Origin: Sphingobacterium sp. JB170
Lineage (GTDB): Bacteria > Bacteroidota > Bacteroidia > Sphingobacteriales > Sphingobacteriaceae
Reading direction: 5' to 3'
Length of the DNA stretch: 64,000 nt
Assembly: GCF_900163865.1 (NCBI RefSeq)
Contig: NZ_FUKU01000059.1
Location: forward strand, 62,001-126,000
A program made the translations under genes and the position numbers. This document shows, piece by piece, positions 53,955 through 62,525 of this stretch. The number at the start of each line of letters is the position of its first letter. The first letter of the stretch is position 1. Below the pieces are notes generated by a model. The model was not told the origin of the DNA, made no database searches, and worked only from the letters and a program-made list of their open reading frames with translations.

Positions 53955-54902
53955 ATGAGAATATTAGCAAACGACGGTATTGATGCGACAGGAAAACAGC
54001 TGTTAGAAGAAGCTGGTTTTGAGGTTGATACCAACCATATTCCACAAGAGGAATTAGCAGGTAAATTAAATAGCTACGATGCGATTACTGTTCGTAGTGC
54101 AACGAAGGTTCGACAGGAACTGATCGACGCAAGTCCAAACATCAAGGCAATAGGTCGGGGAGGTGTTGGTATGGATAATATTGATGTCGAGTACGCGCGT
54201 TCCAAAGGAATTGCAGTTTTAAATACACCAGCAGCTTCATCATTATCGGTGGCCGAACTCGTATTTGGACACTTGTTAAATGGTGTTCGTTTTTTATACG
54301 ATTCGAATCGTAATATGCCTAGCAAAGGCAATACGAATTTTGCTGCCTTGAAGAAAGCGTACGCCAAAGGTGTTGAGTTGCGTGGTAAAACTTTAGGTGT
54401 TGTTGGTTTTGGTCGTATTGGACGGGAAACTGCCAAGGTAGCGCTGGGCTTAGGTATGGATGTAATTTATACAGACTTATTTGATGGACCGAAGTCACTA
54501 TCCTTGACGTTTTCGGGAGACACGGTGGTCGAACTACCTGTAAAACAAGCCAGCTTTGAGGAGGTGTTAAAACAATCGGATTTTATAACGCTTCATGTGC
54601 CGTTTTTAGATAAACCCGCGATTGGAAAAGACGAGTTCGCTTTGCTGAAAGACGGTGTAGGTTTGGTTAACGCCTCGAGAGGAGGAGTTATTGATGAATT
54701 GGAACTCGTAAAAGCGCTCGAGAATGGTAAGGTTGCATTTGCGGCACTTGATGTGTTCGATAATGAACCGACACCGAGAATAGAGGTGTTGTCACACCCT
54801 CGTATTTCGTTAACACCGCATATTGGAGCGGCGACTAACGAGGCACAGCAACGTATCGGTGTAGAGCTGGCGACGCTCTTGATCGATGCCTTGAAGAAAT
54901 AG
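53955..54902 (+). CDS. serA: D-3-phosphoglycerate dehydrogenase, short form without ACT domain
   Basis: First step of serine synthesis. The 315 aa match the minimal type III enzymes: D-isomer dehydrogenase fold with NAD motif VGFGRIGRETAKVALG, SRGGVIDELELVKALE, the Glu in LDVFDNEPTP and catalytic His in TPHIGAATNEAQ. No ACT or ASB domain follows, so allosteric serine inhibition through ACT is not expected. It forms an operon with serC. Confidence 0.95.
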   Translation: MRILANDGIDATGKQLLEEAGFEVDTNHIPQEELAGKLNSYDAITVRSATKVRQELIDASPNIKAIGRGGVGMDNIDVEYARSKGIAVLNTPAASSLSVAELVFGHLLNGVRFLYDSNRNMPSKGNTNFAALKKAYAKGVELRGKTLGVVGFGRIGRETAKVALGLGMDVIYTDLFDGPKSLSLTFSGDTVVELPVKQASFEEVLKQSDFITLHVPFLDKPAIGKDEFALLKDGVGLVNASRGGVIDELELVKALENGKVAFAALDVFDNEPTPRIEVLSHPRISLTPHIGAATNEAQQRIGVELATLLIDALKK

Positions 54903-54916
54903 TACTTCCGCATAAT

Positions 54917-54962
54917 AATAAATGCGGCACTGAGCGATATAGCGTTTTGTGCCGCATTTATT
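54917..54962 (+). terminator. Intrinsic terminator of serC-serA
   Basis: AATAAATGCGGCAC (54917-54930) pairs with GTGCCGCATTTATT (54949-54962), followed by GTTTAAT. It is 14 bases after serA. Confidence 0.85.
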
Positions 54963-55026
54963 GTTTAATATAATTACTTGAAATTTATTTACTTTTACAA
55001 CCATTAACAATAGTACTAGGTTAGTT

Positions 55027-56340
55027 ATGAAAATTTTGAAATTTGGTGGTACTTCCGTAGGGAGCGCTGAACGTATTAAAGGGCTGCTTGATATCGTGAA
55101 TACCGACGATAGACAGATTGTTGTTCTTTCTGCTGTCGCTGGAACAACGAATGCATTGGTAGAGATTGGTCAGTCATTTTTATTGGGGAAGACCGGGACT
55201 GCTCTCGATCAAATTAAAAGTCACAAAGGAAAATATATCGAGTTAATTGATCAATTGTTTGCAAGCGATTTAGGTCGAGAAAAAGCTAATAATTTAATTA
55301 ACTATCATTTTAATTACATCAGCTCCCTCGGGAATGAGATGTTTACGCCTGTCGAGGAGAAGATTGTGTTGGCGCAAGGCGAGTTGATGTCGACAACGTT
55401 ATTTCATTTTTACCTCGAAGAGATTGGGATACCGTCTGTACTACTTCCCGCATTAGACTTCATGAAGATCGACCAGGATAATGAGCCGATGGTTGAATAT
55501 ATTGGTGAGAAATTAAATGCGCTTCTTGAAATTACCCCCGACAATAAACTGTACATTACCCAAGGGTTTATCTGTCGTAATTCCTTTGGCGAGATCGATA
55601 ATCTTCGTCGTGGAGGCTCCGATTATACGGCTTCGCTGGTCGGCGCATCGATCCAAGCAGAGGAAATTCAGATATGGACTGATATCGATGGTATGCATAA
55701 TAATGATCCACGGGTGGTTAAGAATACCACACCGATTGCACATTTAAGTTTTGATGAGGCAGCCGAGCTCGCTTACTTTGGCGCTAAGATTTTACATCCA
55801 CAAAGTGTCTTTCCGGCGCAGCGTTATAACGTTCCTGTACGATTGTTGAATACGATGGATCCGGCCGCTGCGGGCACGCTTATCAGCAAAGACGGTAAAT
55901 CGTCGAAGCAAATTCGTGCAATAGCGGCTAAGGATGAAATCACAGCGATTCATATCCATTCCTCACGGATGCTCTTAGCGTACGGTTTTCTAAGGAAGGT
56001 GTTTGAGATATTCGAACGTTATAAGACGCCAATAGATATGATTACCACTTCGGAGGTCGCGGTATCCTTGACCATTGACGACACCCGCTATTTGGGGGAG
56101 ATCATCAAGGAGGTAGAAGATTTTGGGCGCGTGCGTATTGATCATAACCAAACGATCGTCTGTGTTGTCGGCGATTTCGGGGCGAATTCTCATGGGTATG
56201 CCGCACGGGTGTTGGATGCCGTAAAACATCTACCGTTACAGATGATTTCATATGGCGGATCTGATTATAATGTCTCCATATTATTGGGTCATGAATATAA
56301 AGTTGAAGCGCTTCGTTCATTACATAATAGACTTTTTTAA
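55027..56340 (+). CDS. lysC: Aspartate kinase (monofunctional, with ACT domains)
   Basis: Phosphorylates aspartate for lysine, threonine and methionine synthesis. The 437 aa contain KFGGTSVGSAERI at the start, LSAVAGTTNALVEIG, FGEIDNLRRGGSDYTASLVGA and IWTDIDGMHNNDPRVV. Two C-terminal ACT domains follow (~residues 295-437: AIHIHSSRMLLAYGFLRKVFEIF..., VCVVGDFG), so it is probably feedback-regulated. lysA starts 20 bases after it. The pair indicates a lysine/diaminopimelate cluster. Confidence 0.95.
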   Translation: MKILKFGGTSVGSAERIKGLLDIVNTDDRQIVVLSAVAGTTNALVEIGQSFLLGKTGTALDQIKSHKGKYIELIDQLFASDLGREKANNLINYHFNYISSLGNEMFTPVEEKIVLAQGELMSTTLFHFYLEEIGIPSVLLPALDFMKIDQDNEPMVEYIGEKLNALLEITPDNKLYITQGFICRNSFGEIDNLRRGGSDYTASLVGASIQAEEIQIWTDIDGMHNNDPRVVKNTTPIAHLSFDEAAELAYFGAKILHPQSVFPAQRYNVPVRLLNTMDPAAAGTLISKDGKSSKQIRAIAAKDEITAIHIHSSRMLLAYGFLRKVFEIFERYKTPIDMITTSEVAVSLTIDDTRYLGEIIKEVEDFGRVRIDHNQTIVCVVGDFGANSHGYAARVLDAVKHLPLQMISYGGSDYNVSILLGHEYKVEALRSLHNRLF

Positions 56341-56360
56341 AATAAATATAGAAGGTACAT

Positions 56361-57524
56361 ATGCTATTTAATAATACTCAACTCGAGCGGATCGCAGGTG
56401 CAGAGACACCTTTTTATTACTACGATCTCGACTTGTTGAATGACACTTTAGATCAGGTAAAAGCTGCAGCTGATAAACGTGGGTTTCATGTTCATTATGC
56501 GTTAAAAGCTAATTTTAATGAACGTCTACTTGACCTGATTCAGTCAAAAGGATTCGGTGCTGATTGTGTCAGTGGGGCAGAAGTTCAAAAATCGATTGAT
56601 AAGGGGTTCACGCCCGAAAAGATTACATTTGCAGGTGTGGGGAAATCTGATAAAGAGATTATCACGGCACTCAAACATGGTATTTTCGCGTTTAATGTGG
56701 AATCAATCCAAGAGATGGAAGTTATTAACGAGCTTGCAGGAGAACAAAACGTCGTGGCACATGTTTCTCTTCGCATAAACCCCAATGTCGATGCAAATAC
56801 ACACCATTATATCACGACTGGGTTGGATGAAAATAAGTTTGGGGTACCTACGTCTGAATTAGAAACCGCGGCAGACGTGATACGTAACGCTACGAATGTG
56901 TCTTTAATCGGCTTGCATTTTCATGTAGGTTCACAAATTACCGATATGAACGTTTTTAAAAGCCTTTGTGTGAAGGTCAACGAATGGAAAAACTGGTTTG
57001 AGGATCGCGGTACGCAGATCCGTGTGCTTAATGTCGGAGGTGGACTGGGGGTTGATTATCACGATCCAGATGGAAATCCTATTCCTGATTTTGAGGCGTA
57101 TTTTGATATTTTTGATAAGTTTTTGGAACGCAGCGCGCTGCACGAGGTACATTTTGAATTGGGGCGAGCAATTGTGGGGCAGTGTGGATCACTTATCACG
57201 CGTGTGTTGTATACGAAAAGTGGTCTAAAGAAGAATTTTCTAATTCTTGATGCCGGTATGACAGAGCTAATGCGCCCAGCATTGTATCAAGCCTATCATA
57301 AAATTGAGAAAGTCGGCTTCTCGGACTCTCAGAAGGAAATGATTTATGATGTTGTAGGTCCAATATGCGAGAGTTCAGATTGTTTTGGCAAAGAAGTACC
57401 GCTGCCAGAGTCTGGTCGGGGAAACTTGATTGCTATTCGGACGGCCGGCGCTTATGGAGAGGTAATGGCTTCAAACTATAATTTACGTGAGGAGGTTCGT
57501 TACATTTACAGTGATGAGCTATAG
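56361..57524 (+). CDS. lysA: Diaminopimelate decarboxylase
   Basis: PLP fold-III enzyme producing L-lysine from meso-diaminopimelate. The 387 aa have the PLP Lys49 in VHYALKANFNERLL, GFGADCVSGAEVQ, SLIGLHFHVGSQITD, the Gly-rich LNVGGGLGVDY, GRAIVGQCGSL and the active-site CESSDCFGKE. TRTAGAYGEVMASNYN-like end (TAGAYGEVMASNYNLRE) matches the family. It ends before the terminator at 57554. Confidence 0.97.
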   Translation: MLFNNTQLERIAGAETPFYYYDLDLLNDTLDQVKAAADKRGFHVHYALKANFNERLLDLIQSKGFGADCVSGAEVQKSIDKGFTPEKITFAGVGKSDKEIITALKHGIFAFNVESIQEMEVINELAGEQNVVAHVSLRINPNVDANTHHYITTGLDENKFGVPTSELETAADVIRNATNVSLIGLHFHVGSQITDMNVFKSLCVKVNEWKNWFEDRGTQIRVLNVGGGLGVDYHDPDGNPIPDFEAYFDIFDKFLERSALHEVHFELGRAIVGQCGSLITRVLYTKSGLKKNFLILDAGMTELMRPALYQAYHKIEKVGFSDSQKEMIYDVVGPICESSDCFGKEVPLPESGRGNLIAIRTAGAYGEVMASNYNLREEVRYIYSDEL

Positions 57525-57553
57525 TGCTCCTCATAGAAATGTTTAATAAAAGC

Positions 57554-57612
57554 ATCGAAGCCTTCTGTTTATCGCGGGATTACCCAGATAACAGGAGGCT
57601 TCGATATTTTTA
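57554..57612 (+). terminator. Intrinsic terminator of lysC-lysA
   Basis: Arms at 57554-57573 and 57587-57605 (ATCGAAGCC...GGCTTCGAT) end in ATTTTTAA. It lies 30 bases after lysA and before the convergent gene at 57620. Confidence 0.85.
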
Positions 57613-57619
57613 ATAGCTA

Positions 57620-58039
57620 TTATTTCATGTTTATAACCTGGTCTACGATGTAACGCGTGTGCCCGCGCCACGGTAGGGTACCGTGAAATTCTTTATAATG
57701 TAAATCAAAGTATTTGCCACTATTAAGTTCGAGGATTTTAAATATCGAGTCATTCTCTATTGAAAACTCAAATTCGTTACTTGAAATTCCAGGCCCCGTT
57801 TTGGTTTTGGCACTTCCAAATCCCTCTTGGATCAGTTTGCCTTCGTAGGTTTTGAATAAATTACCTTTTTTAACTGCGTAGTTCAGGTATCCAGATTTAA
57901 CACCTTCACCGAAAACGAAATAATATCGGTAGTAGGTGTAGCCTCCACCGATCAACAGCACGATGACCAAGGCCCATCCCATTATTTTTCCTAAAATTCC
58001 TCCTGACTTTTTGTTTTCAGTATTATTGGCAGTATCCAT
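57620..58039 (-). CDS. Small membrane-anchored protein, unknown function
   Basis: A 139-aa protein with one N-terminal membrane helix (GILGKIMGWALVIVLLIGGGYTYY) and a strand-rich domain. VKSGYLNYAVKKGNLFKTYEGKLIQEGFGS and FEFSIENDSIFKIL are typical of a Bacteroidota family often named 6-phosphogluconate dehydrogenase in databases; the sequence shows no dehydrogenase fold, so I do not use that name. It is near the ABC exporter, 64 bases downstream. Confidence 0.85.
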   Translation of the reverse strand: MDTANNTENKKSGGILGKIMGWALVIVLLIGGGYTYYRYYFVFGEGVKSGYLNYAVKKGNLFKTYEGKLIQEGFGSAKTKTGPGISSNEFEFSIENDSIFKILELNSGKYFDLHYKEFHGTLPWRGHTRYIVDQVINMK

Positions 58040-58103
58040 ATCTTCTAAATTAATCGTAATGTTAATGAGTTTTATTTTATTTTTTAATAAAAATATAGTT
58101 TTT

Positions 58104-59417
58104 CTACTGTTTGTACGTGAACCATTTTACAATCTCTTTAAAACTTGCCTTTTTTCCATGCATCAGTATTCCTACTTTATATATCCGAGCGGCGACCCAA
58201 GTGGTAACTAGGAATCCCCCAAAGAGCAGCAGTGCCGAGACAATTATTTGCCAGGTAGGAACACCAAATGGAACACGAACAAGCATCGCAATCGGGGAGG
58301 TAAACGGAATAAAACTTAACCAGGTTGCGATACTACCGTGTGGATCGTTGATCAATACTCCGAAGGAAAGAACATACGTTAGCAGCAAGGGCATGGTAAT
58401 TGGCATTGTGAATTGGGTAGCCTCCGTTTCGCTATCCACAGCAGAGCCGACGGCCGCAAATAAACCACTGTAAAGGAAATAGCCGCCTAAGAAAAATATA
58501 AAAAAGCAAATGAGTAATTCTGTTACATTAATACTGTCGAATGCTGCAATGATATCCATTGCAGCATTCGTTTCTGGTAGCTGGTCCTTGGAACCAGCTA
58601 GTGCAGAAATCTCCTCGGGCGTTACGCCTGATGTGTTGATAATAAAAGCAGTAGCAACGCTGGTTAAAGCTGCAGTTAAGATGATCCATAGGATAAATTG
58701 CGTTAAGCCGACTAGGCCAATTCCGAATATTTTACCCATCATCAATTGAAAAGGCTTTACCGAAGAGATTATTATTTCGACCACACGACTTGTCTTTTCT
58801 TCGATTATTCCACGCATAACTTGCGCTCCGTAGAGAAATAAGGACAAATAGACTAGAACAGAAAGAGCCATAGCTATCCCCATCGCAACTTCGGTATGAC
58901 TTTCTTTCGTATCACCGGTCTCACTTATCTCTTTGGTAGTGATTTGTATTTTATCGTTGATGTTTCGCACACTATCAACATTTAAGCCCATCCTGGCATA
59001 TTCGTGCGCGCGGATAATTTCTTGTAGTTGATTCTTGATTTCAGATTGCGTATTGATATTCGGTTTGCCTGAAGACAGTAATTCGACGTACCTAGTGCGC
59101 AGGAAGTCATCGGGGATAATTAATAGATTTGTATTTTCCGCCTCGTCTTCGAGTGTCTCGATCTCCTGCTGTAATTCACGATTAGAGACGGTGAAAGTTA
59201 GGTTTTTATTATTTTTTAAGCTCTTTGAAATTTCACCACCTCTGTCAATTACATGCACAATCCCATGAGTATCTTCAAAACTTTTTTTCGTTAAGTAAAA
59301 TACACCAATGTACATACCAATGAAAAACAGGGGCACTAAAAAAGTCGTTAATAAAAAGGATCTTTTCCTTACTCGGCTCAAATATTCACGCCTTATAATT
59401 AATAGTATTTTGTTCAT
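58104..59417 (-). CDS. ABC exporter permease (NatB-like)
   Basis: A 437-aa membrane protein. One N-terminal helix (LLTTFLVPLFFIGMYIGVFYL), then a ~150-residue external loop, then five or so helices: GIAMALSVLVYLSLFLYG, GLVGLTQFILWIILTAALTS, LICFFIFFLGGYFLYSGLFAAVGSAV and more. The AVGSAVDSETEATQF motif is typical of ABC-2 permeases similar to sodium exporter NatB. Its ATPase gene lies 13 bases upstream on the same strand. Substrate unknown. Confidence 0.9.
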   Translation of the reverse strand: MNKILLIIRREYLSRVRKRSFLLTTFLVPLFFIGMYIGVFYLTKKSFEDTHGIVHVIDRGGEISKSLKNNKNLTFTVSNRELQQEIETLEDEAENTNLLIIPDDFLRTRYVELLSSGKPNINTQSEIKNQLQEIIRAHEYARMGLNVDSVRNINDKIQITTKEISETGDTKESHTEVAMGIAMALSVLVYLSLFLYGAQVMRGIIEEKTSRVVEIIISSVKPFQLMMGKIFGIGLVGLTQFILWIILTAALTSVATAFIINTSGVTPEEISALAGSKDQLPETNAAMDIIAAFDSINVTELLICFFIFFLGGYFLYSGLFAAVGSAVDSETEATQFTMPITMPLLLTYVLSFGVLINDPHGSIATWLSFIPFTSPIAMLVRVPFGVPTWQIIVSALLLFGGFLVTTWVAARIYKVGILMHGKKASFKEIVKWFTYKQ

Positions 59418-59430
59418 TCGTCGGAGAATC

Positions 59431-60348
59431 TTAGTTTTTTGATAGCGTCACTTTTTCGATGAAAATATCGTGCATCGATGGAATAATTTCGATTATTTGG
59501 TGTATAGTTACTTTAGGTATAAGCAGTAGTAATATATCATTTAATGTCTTATCATCGTGAATTTTGACAACAGCTTCTTTGGTATCTTGTGCAGTGGTAT
59601 GGCGAATGATATCGATAAACGGTATCTCGTCTATCTCGCCTCGCGCTCCTTCCATCGATGAATAGCTTATTTTAAACGTTTGATTTCTGTAGGATTGTTT
59701 AATGTCTTTTACAGAACCCTCAAGAATCTTTTCAGATCTGTTGATGAGTGCAATATCGTCGCATAGAGCCTCGATCGATTCCATTCGGTGTGTCGAATAT
59801 ATTACTGTGGCACCCTTTCTATTGAGCTCGATGATTTCGTTTTGTATTATTTGTGCATTTACCGGGTCGAATCCTGAAAAGGGTTCATCGAGAATAATCA
59901 AGTCGGGCTCGTGTACAATCGTAGCAACGAATTGTACTTTTTGTTGCATACCTTTACTCAAGTCTTCTACTCTTTTGTCCCACCAAGATTGTATTTCAAG
60001 TTTTTCGAACCAATGTTTTATTCGGTGGCTTGCGTCCTTCTTTTTTAAGCCTTTTAATTGTGCTAGATAAAGCATTTGTTCGCCTATTTTCATCTTTTTA
60101 TATAGTCCCCGTTCTTCGGGTAGGTATCCGATCCTTTCAATGTGCTTAGGCTGCAGTTTTTCGCCATCAAAAAATATTTCCCCACTATCGGGCGCACTAA
60201 TTTGATTGATAATACGGATCAATGTAGTTTTTCCCGCCCCGTTGGGTCCTAGAAGACCAAATATGCTCCCCTTTGGAACTGTTATAGAGACATTGTCCAA
60301 CGCTCGATGATTGCTATATTTTTTGACGATGTTTTTGATTTCAAGCAT
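59431..60348 (-). CDS. ABC exporter ATP-binding protein (NatA-like)
   Basis: An ABC ATPase of ~305 aa from the ATG at 60348 (MLEIKNIVKKY); the frame to 60384 is less likely. Walker A GLLGPNGAGKTT, Q-loop region YLPEERGLYKKM, signature LSKGMQQKVQF, Walker B LIILDEPFSGFDP and H-loop YSTHRME. A ~85-residue C-terminal extension is typical of the DUF4162-type exporters. It partners with the permease 13 bases downstream. A stem-loop lies ~30 bases upstream of its start at 60378-60397. Confidence 0.93.
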   Translation of the reverse strand: MLEIKNIVKKYSNHRALDNVSITVPKGSIFGLLGPNGAGKTTLIRIINQISAPDSGEIFFDGEKLQPKHIERIGYLPEERGLYKKMKIGEQMLYLAQLKGLKKKDASHRIKHWFEKLEIQSWWDKRVEDLSKGMQQKVQFVATIVHEPDLIILDEPFSGFDPVNAQIIQNEIIELNRKGATVIYSTHRMESIEALCDDIALINRSEKILEGSVKDIKQSYRNQTFKISYSSMEGARGEIDEIPFIDIIRHTTAQDTKEAVVKIHDDKTLNDILLLLIPKVTIHQIIEIIPSMHDIFIEKVTLSKN

Positions 60349-60377
60349 TTTTATTTTATAATTAGGGTCAATCACTT

Positions 60378-60397
60378 GCGGCAATGCTAATTGCCGC
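60378..60397. repeat. Hairpin in the ABC exporter leader
   Basis: GCGGCAAT-GCTA-ATTGCCGC, perfect 8-bp stem, ~30 bases upstream of the ATPase start. No T tract follows. Further small stems (AAGCATA...TATGCTT near 60450 and GGGCA...TGCCC near 60588) occur in the same gene-free 60398-60946 stretch, which otherwise shows nothing I can name. Confidence 0.5.
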
Positions 60398-60922
60398 CAC
60401 AGTTTTATGTATTCGTTTGTACGAAATAATACGCAGTTTCCGTAAGCATACTTTTTATGCTATTCTTAGCAGTGCATTGTAACACTTTTTTATTAACACG
60501 CGATTTAATGCCTTATCGAGCGGATAAGAACTCGATCAGAAAATACAACCAAAAGTTGTGCACGCCGCTCATAAAGTCAATTAAAACGGGCATTTTCTGT
60601 TGCCCGACCTGGCGGAGCAAAATCTTATTTCAAGTTCGAGAAAAGCACTGATCGCAATTGCTGACGCCTACTTTGTAATCCAGCGAAAGCCTATTTGTTT
60701 CGTTTATCGGTATGACGAATACCACAATTTATCTTCACGCAGATTTATCTCGCCCTAAAGATAAAAACATCAAGGCATAATATGATAGTTATGGGTCGAA
60801 TATTTTTTAAAAATGCTTTTCGTAATTTGTGTACAGTTTGATGGAGGCGTGGGATGTCGAACGTTTTGTTTGCAAAAGCACACGTAATTCGATAACCGAG
60901 AATTAAACCTATGAAAAATCCA

Positions 60923-60954
60923 TTGTTAATAGCTGTGAGAATTTTTTACCTTTG
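60923..60954 (+). promoter_or_regulatory. Promoter of the EngB gene, touching the start codon
   Basis: TTG at 60923-60925, 21 bases, then TACCTTTG at 60947-60954. The start codon ATG is at 60958, so the transcript would begin at or within a few bases of it. Confidence 0.65.
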
Positions 60955-60957
60955 TCT

Positions 60958-61575
60958 ATGCTTATAAAATCTGCAGAGTTTGTGTGTAGCAATACGCAAG
61001 TCGGAAAGCTTCCAGCTCCGAGTATACCGGAATATGCATTCATTGGTCGTTCTAATGTTGGTAAATCTTCTTTAATCAACGCCTTATTTAGTAAAAAAGG
61101 ATTAGCAAAGACATCGCAAAAACCGGGGAAGACACAGCTTATTAATCATTTTATTATAAATGATAATTGGTATCTCGTGGATTTACCAGGTTATGGTTTT
61201 GCACAGACGTCCAAAAAAAACCGGGCAGATTGGGTCAAGTTTATACGGCAATATTTAACGCGTCGTGAAAATTTGCAGTGTATTTTTGTTTTGATCGATA
61301 GCCGGTTGGAGCCCCAAAAAATTGATTTAGAATTTTGTTGTTGGTTGGGGGAGCAAGGACTTCCATTTTTGTTGGTATTTACCAAAGCAGATAAGCAATC
61401 CGGAGTGAAATCAGAACAGCATGTTGCGAAGTTCAGACGTGCATTGCTTACTTGGTTTGAAGAGATTCCGAGGCATTTCATTACCTCAGCAGAAACTAAA
61501 TTAGGAACTGACGAAGTGCTTGCGGCAATTAATGAAATAAATGGAAATTTTGAATTACCCGTGATCTCGGAATAA
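60958..61575 (+). CDS. yihA: Ribosome biogenesis GTPase YihA/YsxC (EngB)
   Basis: A 205-aa TRAFAC GTPase needed for 50S assembly. G1 is GRSNVGKSSLI, G2 the KTSQKPGKTQ segment, G3 DLPGYG, G4 FTKADK, and G5 TSAE. I start it at ATG 60958 (MLIKSAEFV), the family N terminus; an upstream TTG at 60952 overlaps the -7 box. The next gene begins 2 bases after its stop. Confidence 0.96.
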   Translation: MLIKSAEFVCSNTQVGKLPAPSIPEYAFIGRSNVGKSSLINALFSKKGLAKTSQKPGKTQLINHFIINDNWYLVDLPGYGFAQTSKKNRADWVKFIRQYLTRRENLQCIFVLIDSRLEPQKIDLEFCCWLGEQGLPFLLVFTKADKQSGVKSEQHVAKFRRALLTWFEEIPRHFITSAETKLGTDEVLAAINEINGNFELPVISE

Positions 61576-61577
61576 CA

Positions 61578-62432
61578 ATGAAAAAGTATATGTCATTGGT
61601 GCTCTTCGCGCACAGCATATTTGCACTACCGTTTGCAGTAATTGGTTTTTTTCTCGCTATTCAAACAACAGACGAGCCATTTGAATGGCAGAAATTATTA
61701 TTGATGTTGGTGTGCATGGTCACGGCACGTAACGCGGCGATGGCTTTTAATCGCTATTTAGATCGCGATATCGATGCGCAAAACCCTCGTACAGCAATGC
61801 GGGATATTCCGGCAGGTAAAATCTCTGCTGGGAATGCCTTAGGGTTTACAATAGTGAACTGTCTGGTGTTTATTGGAGCGACGTATTTTATTAACACGCT
61901 TTGCTTTTATCTTTCATTCGTTGCGTTATTTGTCGTGCTTTTTTATAGCTATACGAAACGATTTACCTCTTTGTGTCACCTTGTGCTGGGTGTTGGTCTG
62001 GGGTTAGCGCCCGTTGGGGCTTACCTCGTGGTTACTAATTCATTTGGGTTGATCCCCATTTTTTACGGTGTAGCCGTGATGTGTTGGTCCGGCGGTTTTG
62101 ATATTATTTATGCGTTGCAGGATGAGAAATTCGACCGTAAGAATGGGTTGAATTCAATTCCAGCTTATTTTGGGGGGGGAGGGGCACTTTGGATTTCACG
62201 AGTCCTTCATGTTATCTCTTTTATATTTGTCCTACTTCCGGCCATTTATATGCCTATTAGCTGGTTCTATTACTTGGGTGTTGTGTTCTATGGTTCACTA
62301 CTTGTGTATCAACATCGAATAGTATCCCCGACAGACTTAAGCCGCGTAGATCGGGCATTCATGACAACGAATGGTATTGCGTCTGTAATCTTCGCTGTAT
62401 TCTATTTGTTGGACATTGTTTTCTTAGTTTAG
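61578..62432 (+). CDS. UbiA-family prenyltransferase (4-hydroxybenzoate polyprenyltransferase type)
   Basis: A 284-aa membrane enzyme with about eight helices. The first Asp-rich motif is NRYLDRDIDAQNPRT and the second is YALQDEKFDRKNGLNSIP, both binding Mg-prenyl diphosphate. The MAFNRYLDRDID and RDIPAGKIS stretch is that of UbiA/MqnP. Bacteroidota use menaquinone, so a futalosine-pathway MqnP-like role is likely but not proven. It lies 2 bases after the EngB gene. Confidence 0.88.
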   Translation: MKKYMSLVLFAHSIFALPFAVIGFFLAIQTTDEPFEWQKLLLMLVCMVTARNAAMAFNRYLDRDIDAQNPRTAMRDIPAGKISAGNALGFTIVNCLVFIGATYFINTLCFYLSFVALFVVLFYSYTKRFTSLCHLVLGVGLGLAPVGAYLVVTNSFGLIPIFYGVAVMCWSGGFDIIYALQDEKFDRKNGLNSIPAYFGGGGALWISRVLHVISFIFVLLPAIYMPISWFYYLGVVFYGSLLVYQHRIVSPTDLSRVDRAFMTTNGIASVIFAVFYLLDIVFLV

Positions 62433-62525
62433 TATTGCAAATAAATATATTTTTTACCTTGAACTGGCGAAATTTATTGCCATTCCACTTTGAAATAGCT
62501 TTATTTGCAGAAATCATTATTTTAA

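Noticed and set aside
60457..60651. 64-aa frame in the gene-free stretch before the EngB gene
   Set aside because: No family resemblance and it spans several small hairpins; looks non-coding.
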